From assembly GCF_900109265.1 (NCBI RefSeq), contig NZ_FNZM01000002.1, forward strand, positions 186,001 through 250,000: a stretch of 64,000 bases of DNA, read 5' to 3'. Both the position numbers and the translations under genes were made by a program. Below, piece by piece: positions 17,706 through 26,365 of the stretch; the first letter of the stretch is position 1; each line of letters begins with the position of its first letter. Under the pieces are notes generated by a model that had not been told where the DNA came from, did not search any database, and saw nothing but the letters and a program-made list of their open reading frames with translations. Source of the DNA: Paraburkholderia tropica (GTDB lineage: Bacteria > Pseudomonadota > Gammaproteobacteria > Burkholderiales > Burkholderiaceae).

Positions 17706-18656
17706 ATGAAGAAACTATTGCTATGTGGCGCGCTGGCCACGGCGTTGTCCGCGTTGTCGAGCGCTCCGGCGTTTGCCGGCGTGGGCAGCGACGCCGAAGC
17801 GCTCATGCCCGCCGCGCAACGTCTCGCCGATCCGTATCAGCGCGGTCTGGCCGAAGGCTGGCTGGAAATCGCGGATCGTCAGGACAGCCATGTGCTCGTC
17901 TCGAAGGTCTACAACGATGCGGCGGCGCGCGCGCTCAACAACGGGCGCCACTATATCGACGGCAGCGTGCCGTTTCAGCCGGTCTACGGGCAGAAGAACT
18001 GGCCGCCCGTCGAGACGCGCGAGAAGTGGGTGAAGGCGTTGCAGGAGATCGAGCGCACCAACCAGCGCGCCGATCAGTCGCCGTGCAAGGGCGAGGACGC
18101 GGGCCGTCTGCGCGCGCTTACCGACGAAGCCTGGAAGGAACAGGACGAAACGCATGGCACGCGCTGGGTGCACGGCTGGGACGCCATCGAGCGCGCGCAG
18201 AAACTCGCGCAGAAGGTGAACGGCGAACTCGATCAGTGCGTGCCGCCGCCCGCTCCGGCTGTCGTCGTGCCGGTGGTCGCGCCGGTCGTGAAGCCGGTCT
18301 CGCTGTCGGCCGACGCGCTGTTCGATTTCGACAGCGCTGTGCTCAAGCCCGAAGGCCATCGTCAGGTTGCCTTGCTCGCGCAGCAGTGGCGCGAGTCGGG
18401 CGCGGTGCTGGGCGTGGTCGGCATCACCGGTTACACGGATCGTTTCGGTTCGGCGGCGCATAACGATCGCCTCTCGAATCAGCGTGCGGCGGCGGTGATG
18501 CGCGAGATGCAGGCGCAAGGCGTGAAGGCGCAGCGTTTCGAGATCAACGGGCGCGGGGCGTCGAATCCGGTCAAGTCGTGTCCGGGCAAGACGGCGACGC
18601 CCGCGGTGGTGGCGTGTCTCGCGCCCAACCGGCGCGTGGAGATCTCCGCGAAGTAA
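17706..18656 (+). CDS. OmpA-domain protein paired with the autotransporter
   Basis: This secreted protein (316 aa) has a signal peptide ending near A-P-A-F-A-G. A central helical part of about 170 residues and a Pro/Val linker follow. The C-terminal OmpA peptidoglycan-binding domain (from about residue 204) shows L-F-D-F-D-S-A-V-L-K, G-Y-T-D-R-F-G-S and the L-S-N-Q-R-A segment, ending N-R-R-V-E-I. I chose ATG 17706 because it begins the signal peptide and a GGAG lies upstream. The gene is 57 bp after the adhesin stop, so co-transcription is likely. It may anchor or help assemble the adhesin in the envelope (inference). Confidence 0.88.
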   Translation: MKKLLLCGALATALSALSSAPAFAGVGSDAEALMPAAQRLADPYQRGLAEGWLEIADRQDSHVLVSKVYNDAAARALNNGRHYIDGSVPFQPVYGQKNWPPVETREKWVKALQEIERTNQRADQSPCKGEDAGRLRALTDEAWKEQDETHGTRWVHGWDAIERAQKLAQKVNGELDQCVPPPAPAVVVPVVAPVVKPVSLSADALFDFDSAVLKPEGHRQVALLAQQWRESGAVLGVVGITGYTDRFGSAAHNDRLSNQRAAAVMREMQAQGVKAQRFEINGRGASNPVKSCPGKTATPAVVACLAPNRRVEISAK

Positions 18657-18732
18657 GCGTGCGTTCGCACGCGCTGAGCGGGGTGTGAGCCGGGCGGCGC
18701 GCGCAGCGCCGCCCGAGGATGTAGGGCGATTT

Positions 18733-18763
18733 GCGGCGTGTCTTCGGGCACGCCGCTTTTTTT
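18733..18763 (+). terminator. Intrinsic terminator after the OmpA-domain gene
   Basis: GCGGCGTG (18733-18740) pairs with CACGCCGC (18749-18756) around an 8-nt loop, followed by seven T (18757-18763). A second GC-rich hairpin lies just upstream at about 18690-18717. Confidence 0.85.
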
Positions 18764-18769
18764 ATGCGC

Positions 18770-19330
18770 TCACGCTTTTTTCGCCGCCGCCGCGGGCTTG
18801 CGGAACAGTTCGATGATCGGGCGATGCAGCGGATAGCGCTCGAGCAGCGCATCGACGTCGGCGATTTCGAATTCGCTGAATTCGAAGCCCGGCGCGACCG
18901 TGCAGCCCACCAGCGCCCAGCTCGACGGATTCACGCAGCGCGCCGCGAACCAGTGGCCCGCGGGCACCACGGCCTGGAACACCGTGCCCGGATGATCGAG
19001 CGCGTGGCCGAGCTTGCGCGTGGACAGCACGCCGCGCTCGTCGATCGAATGGATCTCGATGGGCGTGCCCGCGTAGAAATGCCAGAGTTCGTCGGAACGG
19101 ATGCGGTGCCAGGCGGAATAGGCGCCGTCGGCGAGCAGGAAATAGATCGCGGTCGATGCCGCGCGCGTGCCGTCCGCGTCGTTGCCGCCGTCGCGCAACA
19201 CCAGTTTGTCGGAGCGATAGGTCTCGCTGTAGTAACCGCCTTCGGGATGCGGTTCGAGTCCGAAGCGGCGAATCAGTTCTTCGACCGCGCCGCTCGTCGT
19301 CGCGGTGGACGGGGTAGTCGGTTGCGTCAT
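18770..19330 (-). CDS. Cupin family protein (DUF985, cupin_5)
   Basis: This cytoplasmic single-domain cupin (186 aa) shows H-P-E-G-G-Y-Y-S-E-T near the N-terminus and S-A-W-H-R-I-R-S-D-E-L-W-H-F-Y-A-G, which carry the likely ligand-binding histidines and glutamate of the DUF985 family. The biochemical function of the family is not established. ATG 19330 has AGGAG nine bases upstream, so I preferred it to the start at 19363. It lies 59 bp downstream of pncC on the same strand and may be the last gene of the thiL-pgpA-pncC transcript. Confidence 0.8.
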   Translation of the reverse strand: MTQPTTPSTATTSGAVEELIRRFGLEPHPEGGYYSETYRSDKLVLRDGGNDADGTRAASTAIYFLLADGAYSAWHRIRSDELWHFYAGTPIEIHSIDERGVLSTRKLGHALDHPGTVFQAVVPAGHWFAARCVNPSSWALVGCTVAPGFEFSEFEIADVDALLERYPLHRPIIELFRKPAAAAKKA

Positions 19331-19389
19331 GGCATGCGTCTCCTGGTGGGCGAGTCCGGTCACGCGCGGGCGTGGGCATTCGCGCTTCG

Positions 19390-19890
19390 TCAGCGTTCCT
19401 GTTCGTCGATCAGCGCCAGCAGCCCGCGCAGCGCGTGCGCGGCGGCCTGCACGCGAATCTGGTCGCGATCGCCCTTGAAAACCAGCGTCTCGACGTTCGT
19501 GTGCAACCGGTTGCTCCAGCCGAACGACACCATGCCGACCGGCTTTTCCGGCGTGCCGCCGCCCGGACCGGCAATGCCGGTGATGGCCAGCGAAACCTGT
19601 GCCCGGCTGTTGCGCAGCGCGCCTTCGGCCATCGCGCGCGCGACCGGTTCGCTCACCGCGCCGTGTTTGTCGATCATCTCGGCGGGCACGCCGATCATTT
19701 CGGTTTTCGCCTGGTTCGAGTAGGTGACGAAACCGCGCTCGAACCAGCCGCTGCTGCCGGAGATGTCGGTGATGGCGGCGGCGACCATGCCGCCCGTGCA
19801 GGACTCGGCGGTGGCGAGCATCAGGCGCGCGTCGCGCAGCTTGTTGCCGGCGCGGATCGCGAGTTGGTGGACGACGGAATCGGTGGGCAT
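19390..19890 (-). CDS. pncC: Nicotinamide-nucleotide amidohydrolase (CinA C-terminal type)
   Basis: PncC (166 aa) deamidates NMN to NaMN in the pyridine nucleotide cycle. The sequence has the family motifs T-A-E-S-C-T-G-G with the catalytic serine, F-V-T-Y-S-N-Q-A-K and A-I-T-G-I-A-G-P-G-G. It is the stand-alone form without the N-terminal CinA domain. It follows pgpA by 49 bp on the same strand. Confidence 0.93.
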   Translation of the reverse strand: MPTDSVVHQLAIRAGNKLRDARLMLATAESCTGGMVAAAITDISGSSGWFERGFVTYSNQAKTEMIGVPAEMIDKHGAVSEPVARAMAEGALRNSRAQVSLAITGIAGPGGGTPEKPVGMVSFGWSNRLHTNVETLVFKGDRDQIRVQAAAHALRGLLALIDEQER

Positions 19891-19939
19891 GGCGGTGTGT
19901 CCGTGGCGGTGGCCGAGGGTGGGGGAGCGACGCGAAAAA

Positions 19940-20563
19940 TCAGACCGACATGCGCCAGAGCGCGATCACGAGCAGCGTGAAAAAGGCGGCCACGAGGTCG
20001 TCGATCATGATGCCGAAGCCGCCTTTGAAGCGCCGGTCGAAATAGCGGATGGGCGGCGGCTTCACCATGTCGAAGAAACGGAAGATCACGAAGGCCCAGA
20101 GCTTGCCGGTGAATTCGATCGGCGTGACCATCAGCAGCACGAGCCAGAACGCGACGATTTCGTCCCAGACGATCGACGAGGGATCGTCGCTGCGCAGTTT
20201 CTTCGCCGTGAAGTCGGTGATCCAGATGCCCGCGAGAAAGCCGCCGATGATGAGCACGCCCCAGTCGAGCACGCTCAGATAGCGGTTGAGCACTTCGAAC
20301 GCGGCCCACGCGAACAGTGTGCCGGCCGTCCCCGGCGCGAGCCGCGAGAGGCCCGAGCCGAAGCCGAGCGAAACGATGTGCAGCGGATGCGTGAGCATGA
20401 AAGGCGCATCGGCGCGGCGCGGGCCTTTCGGCGTGCTTGCGGTCTCGGGCCCCGGCAGCGAAGTCAGCGAGGTCAGCGATGAGGGCGGCTCCGAAGCGCC
20501 GCCGGGCGCTTCGGCATGCGTCGCGCCGTTGCCGGCGGGCGAGGGCGTGGAGTCAGTCTGCAT
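19940..20563 (-). CDS. pgpA: Phosphatidylglycerophosphatase A
   Basis: PgpA dephosphorylates phosphatidylglycerol phosphate in the inner membrane. The family part begins at about residue 55 (F-M-L-T-H-P-L-H-I-V-S-L-G-F-G-S-G) and has G-T-A-G-T-L, I-V-W-D-E-I-V and R-F-F-D-M-V-K-P motifs with several membrane helices. The first 55 residues are low-complexity Ser/Pro/Gly. Starting at the internal Met would shorten the protein to about 150 aa, nearer the usual length. The full-length start overlaps the thiL end by 11 bp, consistent with coupling. Confidence 0.9.
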   Translation of the reverse strand: MQTDSTPSPAGNGATHAEAPGGASEPPSSLTSLTSLPGPETASTPKGPRRADAPFMLTHPLHIVSLGFGSGLSRLAPGTAGTLFAWAAFEVLNRYLSVLDWGVLIIGGFLAGIWITDFTAKKLRSDDPSSIVWDEIVAFWLVLLMVTPIEFTGKLWAFVIFRFFDMVKPPPIRYFDRRFKGGFGIMIDDLVAAFFTLLVIALWRMSV

Positions 20564-21566
20564 GGAAGTGATCGAAGCCTTGCAACGTCAGGTTGAGCGG
20601 CGCGCCGGCGGCGTCGTGCCAGGCGATCGCGGGCCGCGCGTCCTGATTCGCGCCGATCCCGCCTTGAGGCGAAGTTATTGTACCGATGCGCGTCACGCGC
20701 ACACCGGCCTGTTGCGCCGCCGCCTCGACATCGTCACGCCGGGCTTGCGCGGCGGTGAAACACAGTTCGTAGTCGTCGCCGCCCGCGAGCGCGCATTGCA
20801 CCTGAAGCTCGCGCGGCAGACGCGCGAGCGCGGGCGAGATCGGCAGCGCGTCCACGTTGATGGCGGCGCCCACCCGCGAGCGTTCGAGGATGTGCCGCAG
20901 ATCGCCGGCCAGCCCGTCCGACACGTCGAGCGCCGCGCGCGCCACGCCCGCGAGCGCGAGACCGAGCGCCACGCGCGGCTGCGGATATTCGAGCGCGCGC
21001 CGGAAATATGCGGCGTCGGCGGCGTCGACGGGCATTTGCGGCCAGTCGTTGCGCAACACCGCGAGCCCCGCGCGCGCGTCGCCGGGCGTGCCCGAGATCC
21101 AGACGTCGTCGCCGGGCTGGGCGGTGTCGCGCCGAAGTGCGACATCCTGCCGCACCGAGCCGAACACGGTGATGCAGAGATTGAGCGGCCCGGCCGTGGT
21201 GTCGCCGCCGACCAGCTCGCAGTCGTGCAGATCGGCCAGCTCGAAGAGGCCCGCGCTGAAGGCGGCGAGCCAGTCCTCGCGCGGCTTGGGCAGCGCGAAC
21301 GCGAGCGTGAAGCCGAGCGGCTTCGCGCCCATCGCGGCGAGATCGGAGAGATTGACGGCGAGCGTCTTGTGGCCGAGCGCGTGGGGATCGACGTCGGGCA
21401 GGAAGTGGCGGCCCTCGACCAGCATGTCGGTCGAGACGGCCAGCATTTCGCCTGGCGCCGGCGCGATCAGCGCGCAATCGTCGCCAATGCCCAGCGCGGC
21501 GCGGCGTGTGTGTTCTCGTGCGCGCCGCGCGAAATAATGGTCGATCAGGGTGAACTCGGAAAGCAT
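20553..21566 (-). CDS. thiL: Thiamine-monophosphate kinase
   Basis: ThiL (337 aa) phosphorylates thiamine monophosphate to the pyrophosphate. The start M-L-S-E-F-x-L-I and the motifs G-I-G-D-D-C-A, D-M-L-V-E-G-R-H-F, N-L-S-D-L-A-A-M-G-A and G-G-D-D-Y-E-L are characteristic. The frame extends upstream to 21701, but the family N-terminus begins at 21566. The gene heads the thiL-pgpA-pncC run and is divergent from maeB. I see no TPP riboswitch upstream. Confidence 0.94.
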   Translation of the reverse strand: MLSEFTLIDHYFARRAREHTRRAALGIGDDCALIAPAPGEMLAVSTDMLVEGRHFLPDVDPHALGHKTLAVNLSDLAAMGAKPLGFTLAFALPKPREDWLAAFSAGLFELADLHDCELVGGDTTAGPLNLCITVFGSVRQDVALRRDTAQPGDDVWISGTPGDARAGLAVLRNDWPQMPVDAADAAYFRRALEYPQPRVALGLALAGVARAALDVSDGLAGDLRHILERSRVGAAINVDALPISPALARLPRELQVQCALAGGDDYELCFTAAQARRDDVEAAAQQAGVRVTRIGTITSPQGGIGANQDARPAIAWHDAAGAPLNLTLQGFDHFHAD

Positions 21567-21688
21567 GACGAAAGGTGTATGACGAATGAATGGCGAGCCC
21601 GCTGAGCGGGCCGCCGGCGCGGCTTTGTCTCCATGGCGGTCGCGGCAGCTGCGCCTGAACTGAAAGGAATCCTGCTGGGGAATGGCGC

Positions 21689-21694
21689 TACAAT
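21689..21694 (+). promoter_or_regulatory. Candidate -10 box for maeB
   Basis: TACAAT lies 57 bp before the maeB start in the thiL-maeB divergent region. No convincing -35 is visible at the right distance, so this is tentative. Confidence 0.35.
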
Positions 21695-21750
21695 CGGGCA
21701 CATTCGCGTTCGAACTGTCATTCTAATCCGCACTCACGCCCTGCCTCCCC

Positions 21751-24045
21751 ATGTCGAATTCCGCCACGAACAAGCTTCGCGAAGCCGCCCTCGACTATCA
21801 CGAGTTTCCCACCCCCGGGAAGATCGCGATCGCGCCGACCAAGCAAATGATCAACCAGCGCGACCTCTCGCTCGCGTACTCGCCGGGCGTTGCGTTCGCG
21901 TGCGAGGCGATCGTCGAGAATCCGCTGAACGCCGCGCGCTTTACGGCGCGCAGCAATCTCGTCGGCGTCGTGTCGAACGGCACGGCCGTGCTGGGCCTCG
22001 GCAACATCGGGCCGCTCGCCTCGAAGCCCGTGATGGAAGGCAAGGCGGTGCTGTTCAAGAAGTTCGCGGGCATCGACGTATTCGACATCGAGCTGAACGA
22101 GTCGGATCCGCACAAGCTCGTGGACGTGATCGCCGCGCTCGAACCCACTTTCGGCGGCATCAATCTGGAAGACATCAAGGCGCCGGAATGCTTCATCGTC
22201 GAGCGCGAAGCGCGCAAGCGCATGAAGATTCCGGTCTTCCACGACGACCAGCACGGCACGGCCATCGTGGTGGCGGCGGCGTTCACCAACGGCCTGAAGG
22301 TCGTCGGCAAGGACATCAAGCAGGTCAAGCTCGTGGCCTCGGGTGCGGGCGCGGCAGCGCTGGCGTGTCTGGATCTGCTGGTCGACCTCGGCCTGCCGCT
22401 CGAAAACATTTTCGTGACCGACCTCGCGGGTGTGGTCTACAAGGGCCGCACCGAGCTGATGGACCCGGACAAGGAGCGTTTCGCCCGTGAAACCGAGGCG
22501 CGCACGCTCGCCGAAGTGATCGAAGGCGCCGACATTTTCCTCGGCCTCTCCGCGGGCGGCGTGCTCAAGCAGGACATGGTCAAGCAGATGGCCGCGAAGC
22601 CGCTGATTCTCGCGCTCGCGAACCCCACGCCTGAAATCCTGCCGGAACTGGCGCTGGAAGTGCGCCCGGACGCCGTGCTCGCCACGGGCCGCACGGATTA
22701 TCCGAATCAGGTGAACAACGTCCTGTGCTTCCCGTTCATTTTCCGCGGCGCGCTCGACGTGGGCGCGACCACGATCACGCGCGAGATGGAAATCGCCGCC
22801 GTGAACGCCATCGCGGAACTGGCGCGCCAGGAGCAGAGCGACGTCGTCGCCACGGCCTACGGCATTCAGGATCTGCAGTTCGGCCCCGAATACCTGATTC
22901 CGAAGCCCTTCGACCCGCGCCTGATCGTGAAGATCGCGCCGGCGGTCGCCCAGGCGGCGATGGACGCGGGCGTCGCCACGCGTCCGATCGAGGACATGGA
23001 CGCCTACGAACAGCACCTCCAGCAGTTCGTCTACCACAGCGGCACGACCATGAAGCCGATCTTCCAGCTCGCGCGCGCCGTGGAGCCGGAGAAGAAGCGC
23101 ATCGTGTTCGCCGAGGGCGAAGAGGAGCGCATCCTGCGCGCGGTGCAGATCGTGGTCGACGAAAAGCTCGCGAAGCCCATCCTGATCGGCCGCCCGGCGG
23201 TGATCGAGCAGCGCATGGCGCGCTACGGGCTGCGTCTGGTCGCGGGTCAGGACTACACGGTCGTCAATACCGATCACGACGAGCGCTATCGCGACTTCTG
23301 GCAGACCTACGCGAAGCTGATGGCGCGCAAGGGCATCACGCCGCAAATGGCCAAGCTCGAAATGCGCCGCCGCACCACGCTGATCGGCGCGATGCTGGTG
23401 GAAAAGGGCGAAGCCGACGGCATGATCTGCGGCACGGTCAGCACGACGCACCGCCATCTGCACTTCATCGACCAGGTGATCGGCAAGAAGACGGGCTGCA
23501 ACGTGTTCGCCGCCATGAACGCGCTGGTGCTGCCGAACCGCCAGATTTTCATCGTCGACACGCACGTGAACGTCGATCCCACGCCCGAGCAGCTCGCCGA
23601 AATCACGATCATGGCGGCGGAAGAAGTGCGCCGCTTCGGCATCGAGCCGAAGATCGCGCTGTGCTCGCATTCGAACTTCGGTTCGAGCAACGCGCCTTCC
23701 GCGCAGAAAATGCGCGACCTGCTGGAAATTCTCCAGGAGCGCGCGCCCGATCTGCAGGTTGACGGCGAAATGCACGGCGACGTCGCGCTCGACGCGAATC
23801 TGCGCCAGGAAATCCTGCCGGAGTCGACGCTCGAAGGCGAGGCGAACCTGCTGATCATGCCGAACATCGATGCGGCCAACATCTCGTACAACCTGCTGAA
23901 GACGGCGGCCGGCAACAACATCGCCATCGGGCCGATCCTGCTGGGCGCGGCCAAGCCGGTGCACGTGCTGACGGCGTCGGCCACGGTGCGCCGCATCGTC
24001 AACATGACGGCGCTGCTGGTCGCGGATGTGAACGCGGCGCGTTAA
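21751..24045 (+). CDS. maeB: NADP-dependent malic enzyme with C-terminal PTA-like domain
   Basis: MaeB (764 aa) oxidatively decarboxylates malate to pyruvate. The N-terminal malic enzyme domain (about 1-430) shows [15 protein letters not shown] and the nucleotide-binding V-A-S-G-A-G-A-A-A. The C-terminal part (about 440-764) is the phosphotransacetylase-like domain typical of MaeB, which lacks acetyl transfer activity and mediates regulation by acetyl-CoA in E. coli. Length matches E. coli MaeB (759 aa). A strong terminator follows. Confidence 0.96.
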   Translation: MSNSATNKLREAALDYHEFPTPGKIAIAPTKQMINQRDLSLAYSPGVAFACEAIVENPLNAARFTARSNLVGVVSNGTAVLGLGNIGPLASKPVMEGKAVLFKKFAGIDVFDIELNESDPHKLVDVIAALEPTFGGINLEDIKAPECFIVEREARKRMKIPVFHDDQHGTAIVVAAAFTNGLKVVGKDIKQVKLVASGAGAAALACLDLLVDLGLPLENIFVTDLAGVVYKGRTELMDPDKERFARETEARTLAEVIEGADIFLGLSAGGVLKQDMVKQMAAKPLILALANPTPEILPELALEVRPDAVLATGRTDYPNQVNNVLCFPFIFRGALDVGATTITREMEIAAVNAIAELARQEQSDVVATAYGIQDLQFGPEYLIPKPFDPRLIVKIAPAVAQAAMDAGVATRPIEDMDAYEQHLQQFVYHSGTTMKPIFQLARAVEPEKKRIVFAEGEEERILRAVQIVVDEKLAKPILIGRPAVIEQRMARYGLRLVAGQDYTVVNTDHDERYRDFWQTYAKLMARKGITPQMAKLEMRRRTTLIGAMLVEKGEADGMICGTVSTTHRHLHFIDQVIGKKTGCNVFAAMNALVLPNRQIFIVDTHVNVDPTPEQLAEITIMAAEEVRRFGIEPKIALCSHSNFGSSNAPSAQKMRDLLEILQERAPDLQVDGEMHGDVALDANLRQEILPESTLEGEANLLIMPNIDAANISYNLLKTAAGNNIAIGPILLGAAKPVHVLTASATVRRIVNMTALLVADVNAAR

Positions 24046-24126
24046 GTTTTGCGCGGCGTGTCACGCGCGATGTCACGCGAAGTGTCACGATAGGACCACG
24101 GATTGGCCGCCTCGGCGGCAGTCCCG

Positions 24127-24163
24127 AAACGGCGCGTCCGGGCTTCCGGCGCGCCGTTTTTTT
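24127..24163 (+). terminator. Intrinsic terminator of maeB
   Basis: AAACGGCGCG (24127-24136) pairs with CGCGCCGTTT (24150-24159), and the T-tract runs 24157-24163. Confidence 0.85.
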
Positions 24164-24300
24164 GCACTTTTCAGTGTTGTAATAATTACCGGTTTGCCGC
24201 TTGTGCGGGGTCAACGGTGTGGTATCGGCGCCTGGCTGCGATTGCTTCCAGGTCCCATTAGCGATACCCTTACATCTTTCATGGTCGTCGAACGCGTAAT

Positions 24301-24320
24301 CCCCAAGATAAAACTTGGGG
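24301..24320. other. Small perfect inverted repeat upstream of the RNase gene
   Basis: CCCCAAG (24301-24307) and CTTGGGG (24314-24320) flank ATAAAA. The related word TTCCCCAAGAG recurs at about 24425 inside the gene. It may be an operator or an mRNA hairpin in the leader of the ribonuclease gene. Confidence 0.5.
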
Positions 24321-24344
24321 CGGAAATCCATAAATGGTGCGCAG

Positions 24345-24872
24345 ATGGCATGCATAGGACTGCCTGACGAAAATCGCGCGCAAGATGGCGTCGCATCGAC
24401 CAGTCAGGTTCGAGTAAATCCTTGTTCCCCAAGAGCATTTCGCGGTCGCGCCGGCGGCGCTGCCGGTCGGCTTGGGCGCGCGGTTTCGGGCTTTTTTCTG
24501 GTGGCGGCGCTGGCGTTCGCGCAAGGCGCGGCGGCGCGCGGTTCGTCGTGGGAGCAATCCGGCGGCAACGCGGCCGACGTGCCGGTCGGAACCGTCAACG
24601 TGGGCGAGTTGCCGCGCGAGGCGGTTGCCACGCTGGGTCTGATCGGCGAGGGCGGGCCTTATCCGTACGAGAAGGACGGTGTCGTGTTCGGCAATTTCGA
24701 GCGGCAGTTGCCGCATCACCGGCGCGGCTTCTATCACGAGTACACCGTCCCCACGCCGCATGCGCGCAATCGCGGCGCACGGCGCATCGTCTGCGGCGGG
24801 CCGCTCAGGCATACCGACAACTGCTATTACTCCGACGACCACTACGCCAGTTTTAAGCGAATTGTTGAATGA
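24345..24872 (+). CDS. Secreted guanyl-specific ribonuclease (RNase Sa/barnase family)
   Basis: This is a microbial RNase of the N1/T1/Sa superfamily (175 aa from ATG 24345). The catalytic domain (about 83-175) closely follows Streptomyces RNase Sa: L-P-x-E-A, G-P-Y-P-Y-E-K-D-G-V-V-F-x-N, Y-H-E-Y-T-V, R-x-R-G-A-R-R-I-V-C-G and D-D-H-Y-A-S-F. E132, R147 and H166 match the catalytic Glu, Arg and His. A hydrophobic segment (about 46-64, ending G-A-A-A) suggests export. The exact start is uncertain (TTG 24315 also possible), and the signal region has an unusually long polar N-part. A barstar-type inhibitor gene follows directly. Confidence 0.9.
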   Translation: MACIGLPDENRAQDGVASTSQVRVNPCSPRAFRGRAGGAAGRLGRAVSGFFLVAALAFAQGAAARGSSWEQSGGNAADVPVGTVNVGELPREAVATLGLIGEGGPYPYEKDGVVFGNFERQLPHHRRGFYHEYTVPTPHARNRGARRIVCGGPLRHTDNCYYSDDHYASFKRIVE

Positions 24873-24888
24873 CACCGGGAAGAGCGGC

Positions 24889-25461
24889 ATGAGCGATAAC
24901 ACTTACGCACACGACCCGCGGGTCGCGAGCGATCTGTTCGCGTCCGGCGAGGGCAACCTGTTCCAGCGCGTCATGCAGATGAAGCAGGACGATCAGCAAC
25001 GCGAGGATCAGCAGCACGGCAGCGTGCACACGGACGAGGCGCATTCATCGAACGAGGCGGCCATGAGCCTGTTTTCGACCGTCAGGCCGAACATCGTCCA
25101 GTCGATCCGCGCGTTCCGCGTGCAGGATCTCGCCGACGAGGCGGAGCGTCTGAAACAGCATTTCCTGTATGCGTTCTGCGCCAATGCGCTGACCAAGCAG
25201 GAAGTGCTGGAGACCATCGCCACGTCGTTTCTGTTTCCGAAGCATTTCGGCAAGAACTACGACGGCCTGTACGACTGCCTGACCGATCTGGTGCAGAAAG
25301 CCGGCGAGCAGCCGGGCTTCGTGGTCGTGCTCGACGGTCTGCCGATCGCGCAGAAGTTCGACAAGGACGGCCGCGAGACGCTGCTCGACGTGTTCCGCGA
25401 GGCATCCGAATATTGGGCCGAGCGCGGCGTGCCGTTCCGGGTCTTTTATTCGTTCGCCTGA
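24889..25461 (+). CDS. Barstar-family ribonuclease inhibitor with N-terminal extension
   Basis: The C-terminal part (about 70-190) is a barstar fold: F-P-K-H-F-G-K-N-Y-D-G-L-Y-D-C-L-T-D-L (116-134) parallels the barnase-binding helix of Bacillus barstar, followed by G-F-V-V-V-L-D-G-L. The role is cytoplasmic neutralisation of the adjacent RNase. The 190-aa frame has about 60 extra N-terminal residues, rich in Gln, Asp and Glu, not found in the 90-aa Bacillus protein. ATG 25063 is a possible shorter start, but neither start has a strong ribosome-binding site. It begins 16 bp after the RNase stop. Confidence 0.88.
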   Translation: MSDNTYAHDPRVASDLFASGEGNLFQRVMQMKQDDQQREDQQHGSVHTDEAHSSNEAAMSLFSTVRPNIVQSIRAFRVQDLADEAERLKQHFLYAFCANALTKQEVLETIATSFLFPKHFGKNYDGLYDCLTDLVQKAGEQPGFVVVLDGLPIAQKFDKDGRETLLDVFREASEYWAERGVPFRVFYSFA

Positions 25462-25522
25462 ACGGACCGGTTTGGCGCGGTCGCCGCGCATCCATCGTCG
25501 CATTCGCGCGACACAAACGCAC

Positions 25523-25550
25523 AGGCCCGCCTTTCGGCGGGCCTTGTCAT
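25523..25550 (+). terminator. Terminator after the barstar gene
   Basis: AGGCCCGCC (25523-25531) pairs with GGCGGGCCT (25536-25544) around TTTC. The downstream flank is T-rich (TTTTT at about 25550-25554), so it could serve the plus-strand gene. Confidence 0.7.
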
Positions 25551-25605
25551 TTTTACGTGCTCGATCGCCCGTTCAGGCGACGTCTGCGTTATCTGCGCAA
25601 GCGGA

Positions 25606-26346
25606 TTACCAGCCGCCCCAGCGCGCCGCAAGCGCCGCGAGCACGGCGATCCCCGCCGTTTCCGTGCGCAGGATGCGCGGCCCGAGGCCGACGGCGATAA
25701 AGCCGTGATCGAGCGCGGCGGCTTCTTCCGGCGACGAAAACCCACCTTCCGGCCCCACCAGTACGGTCACTTCGCCGTGCGGCGGCGTGCCCGGCAAGGT
25801 GGCAAACGAGACATTCGCGCGCGGCGAAAGCAGCACGCGCAACTCGCCTTCGGCAGGCGTTTTCGACAGCGAGCCGAGCCAGGTGCCCATCTCGCGCGTG
25901 GGCGCGACTTCCGGCATGCGGTTGCGCCCGCATTGTTCGCACGACGCCTGCACGATGCGCTGCCAGTGCGCCTGGCGGCGCACGGCGCGATCGCCCGAGA
26001 GGCGCACGACGCTGCGCGAGGTGGTGAGCGGCACGAAATTCGTCGCGCCCAGTTCGACCGCCTTTTCGATCAGCCAGTCCATTTTGTCGCTGCCGGCGAT
26101 GCCTTGCGCGAGCGTGAGCCGGTAGGGCGGCTCGGTTTCGATGTCGCGATACGGGCCGACGCGCACTTGCACCTCGCGCCGCTCCATTTCGACGATTTCG
26201 GCGCTGAACTCGCCGCCCATGCCGTTGAACAGCACGACCGTGTCGCCGGGTTGCAGACGCAGCACCTGAACGTGTCGCGTGACTTCGTCGGGGAGGGTAA
26301 AGACGTCGCCGGATTCCAGGGAATTGCCGACGAAAAAGCGGGGCAT
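25606..26346 (-). CDS. rsmE: 16S rRNA (uracil1498-N3)-methyltransferase
   Basis: RsmE (246 aa) methylates U1498 of 16S rRNA. It starts M-P-R-F-F-V and has the SPOUT knot motifs V-L-V-G-P-E-G-G-F-S and L-G-P-R-I-L-R-T-E-T-A near the C-terminus, which bind S-adenosylmethionine. An in-frame extension upstream to 26385 exists, but the family N-terminus begins at 26346. It lies 19 bp downstream of the VOC gene on the same strand. Confidence 0.95.
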   Translation of the reverse strand: MPRFFVGNSLESGDVFTLPDEVTRHVQVLRLQPGDTVVLFNGMGGEFSAEIVEMERREVQVRVGPYRDIETEPPYRLTLAQGIAGSDKMDWLIEKAVELGATNFVPLTTSRSVVRLSGDRAVRRQAHWQRIVQASCEQCGRNRMPEVAPTREMGTWLGSLSKTPAEGELRVLLSPRANVSFATLPGTPPHGEVTVLVGPEGGFSSPEEAAALDHGFIAVGLGPRILRTETAGIAVLAALAARWGGW

Positions 26347-26365
26347 AAGACAGGTTCTCATTGCT

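Noticed and set aside
20568..21751. A TPP riboswitch upstream of thiL
   Set aside because: The leader on the minus strand is short and lacks the conserved CUGAGA-type THI box.
21718..23964. A long minus-strand open frame opposite maeB
   Set aside because: Composition is Arg/Asp/His-rich without any motif, while maeB on the plus strand is an unambiguous full-length match.
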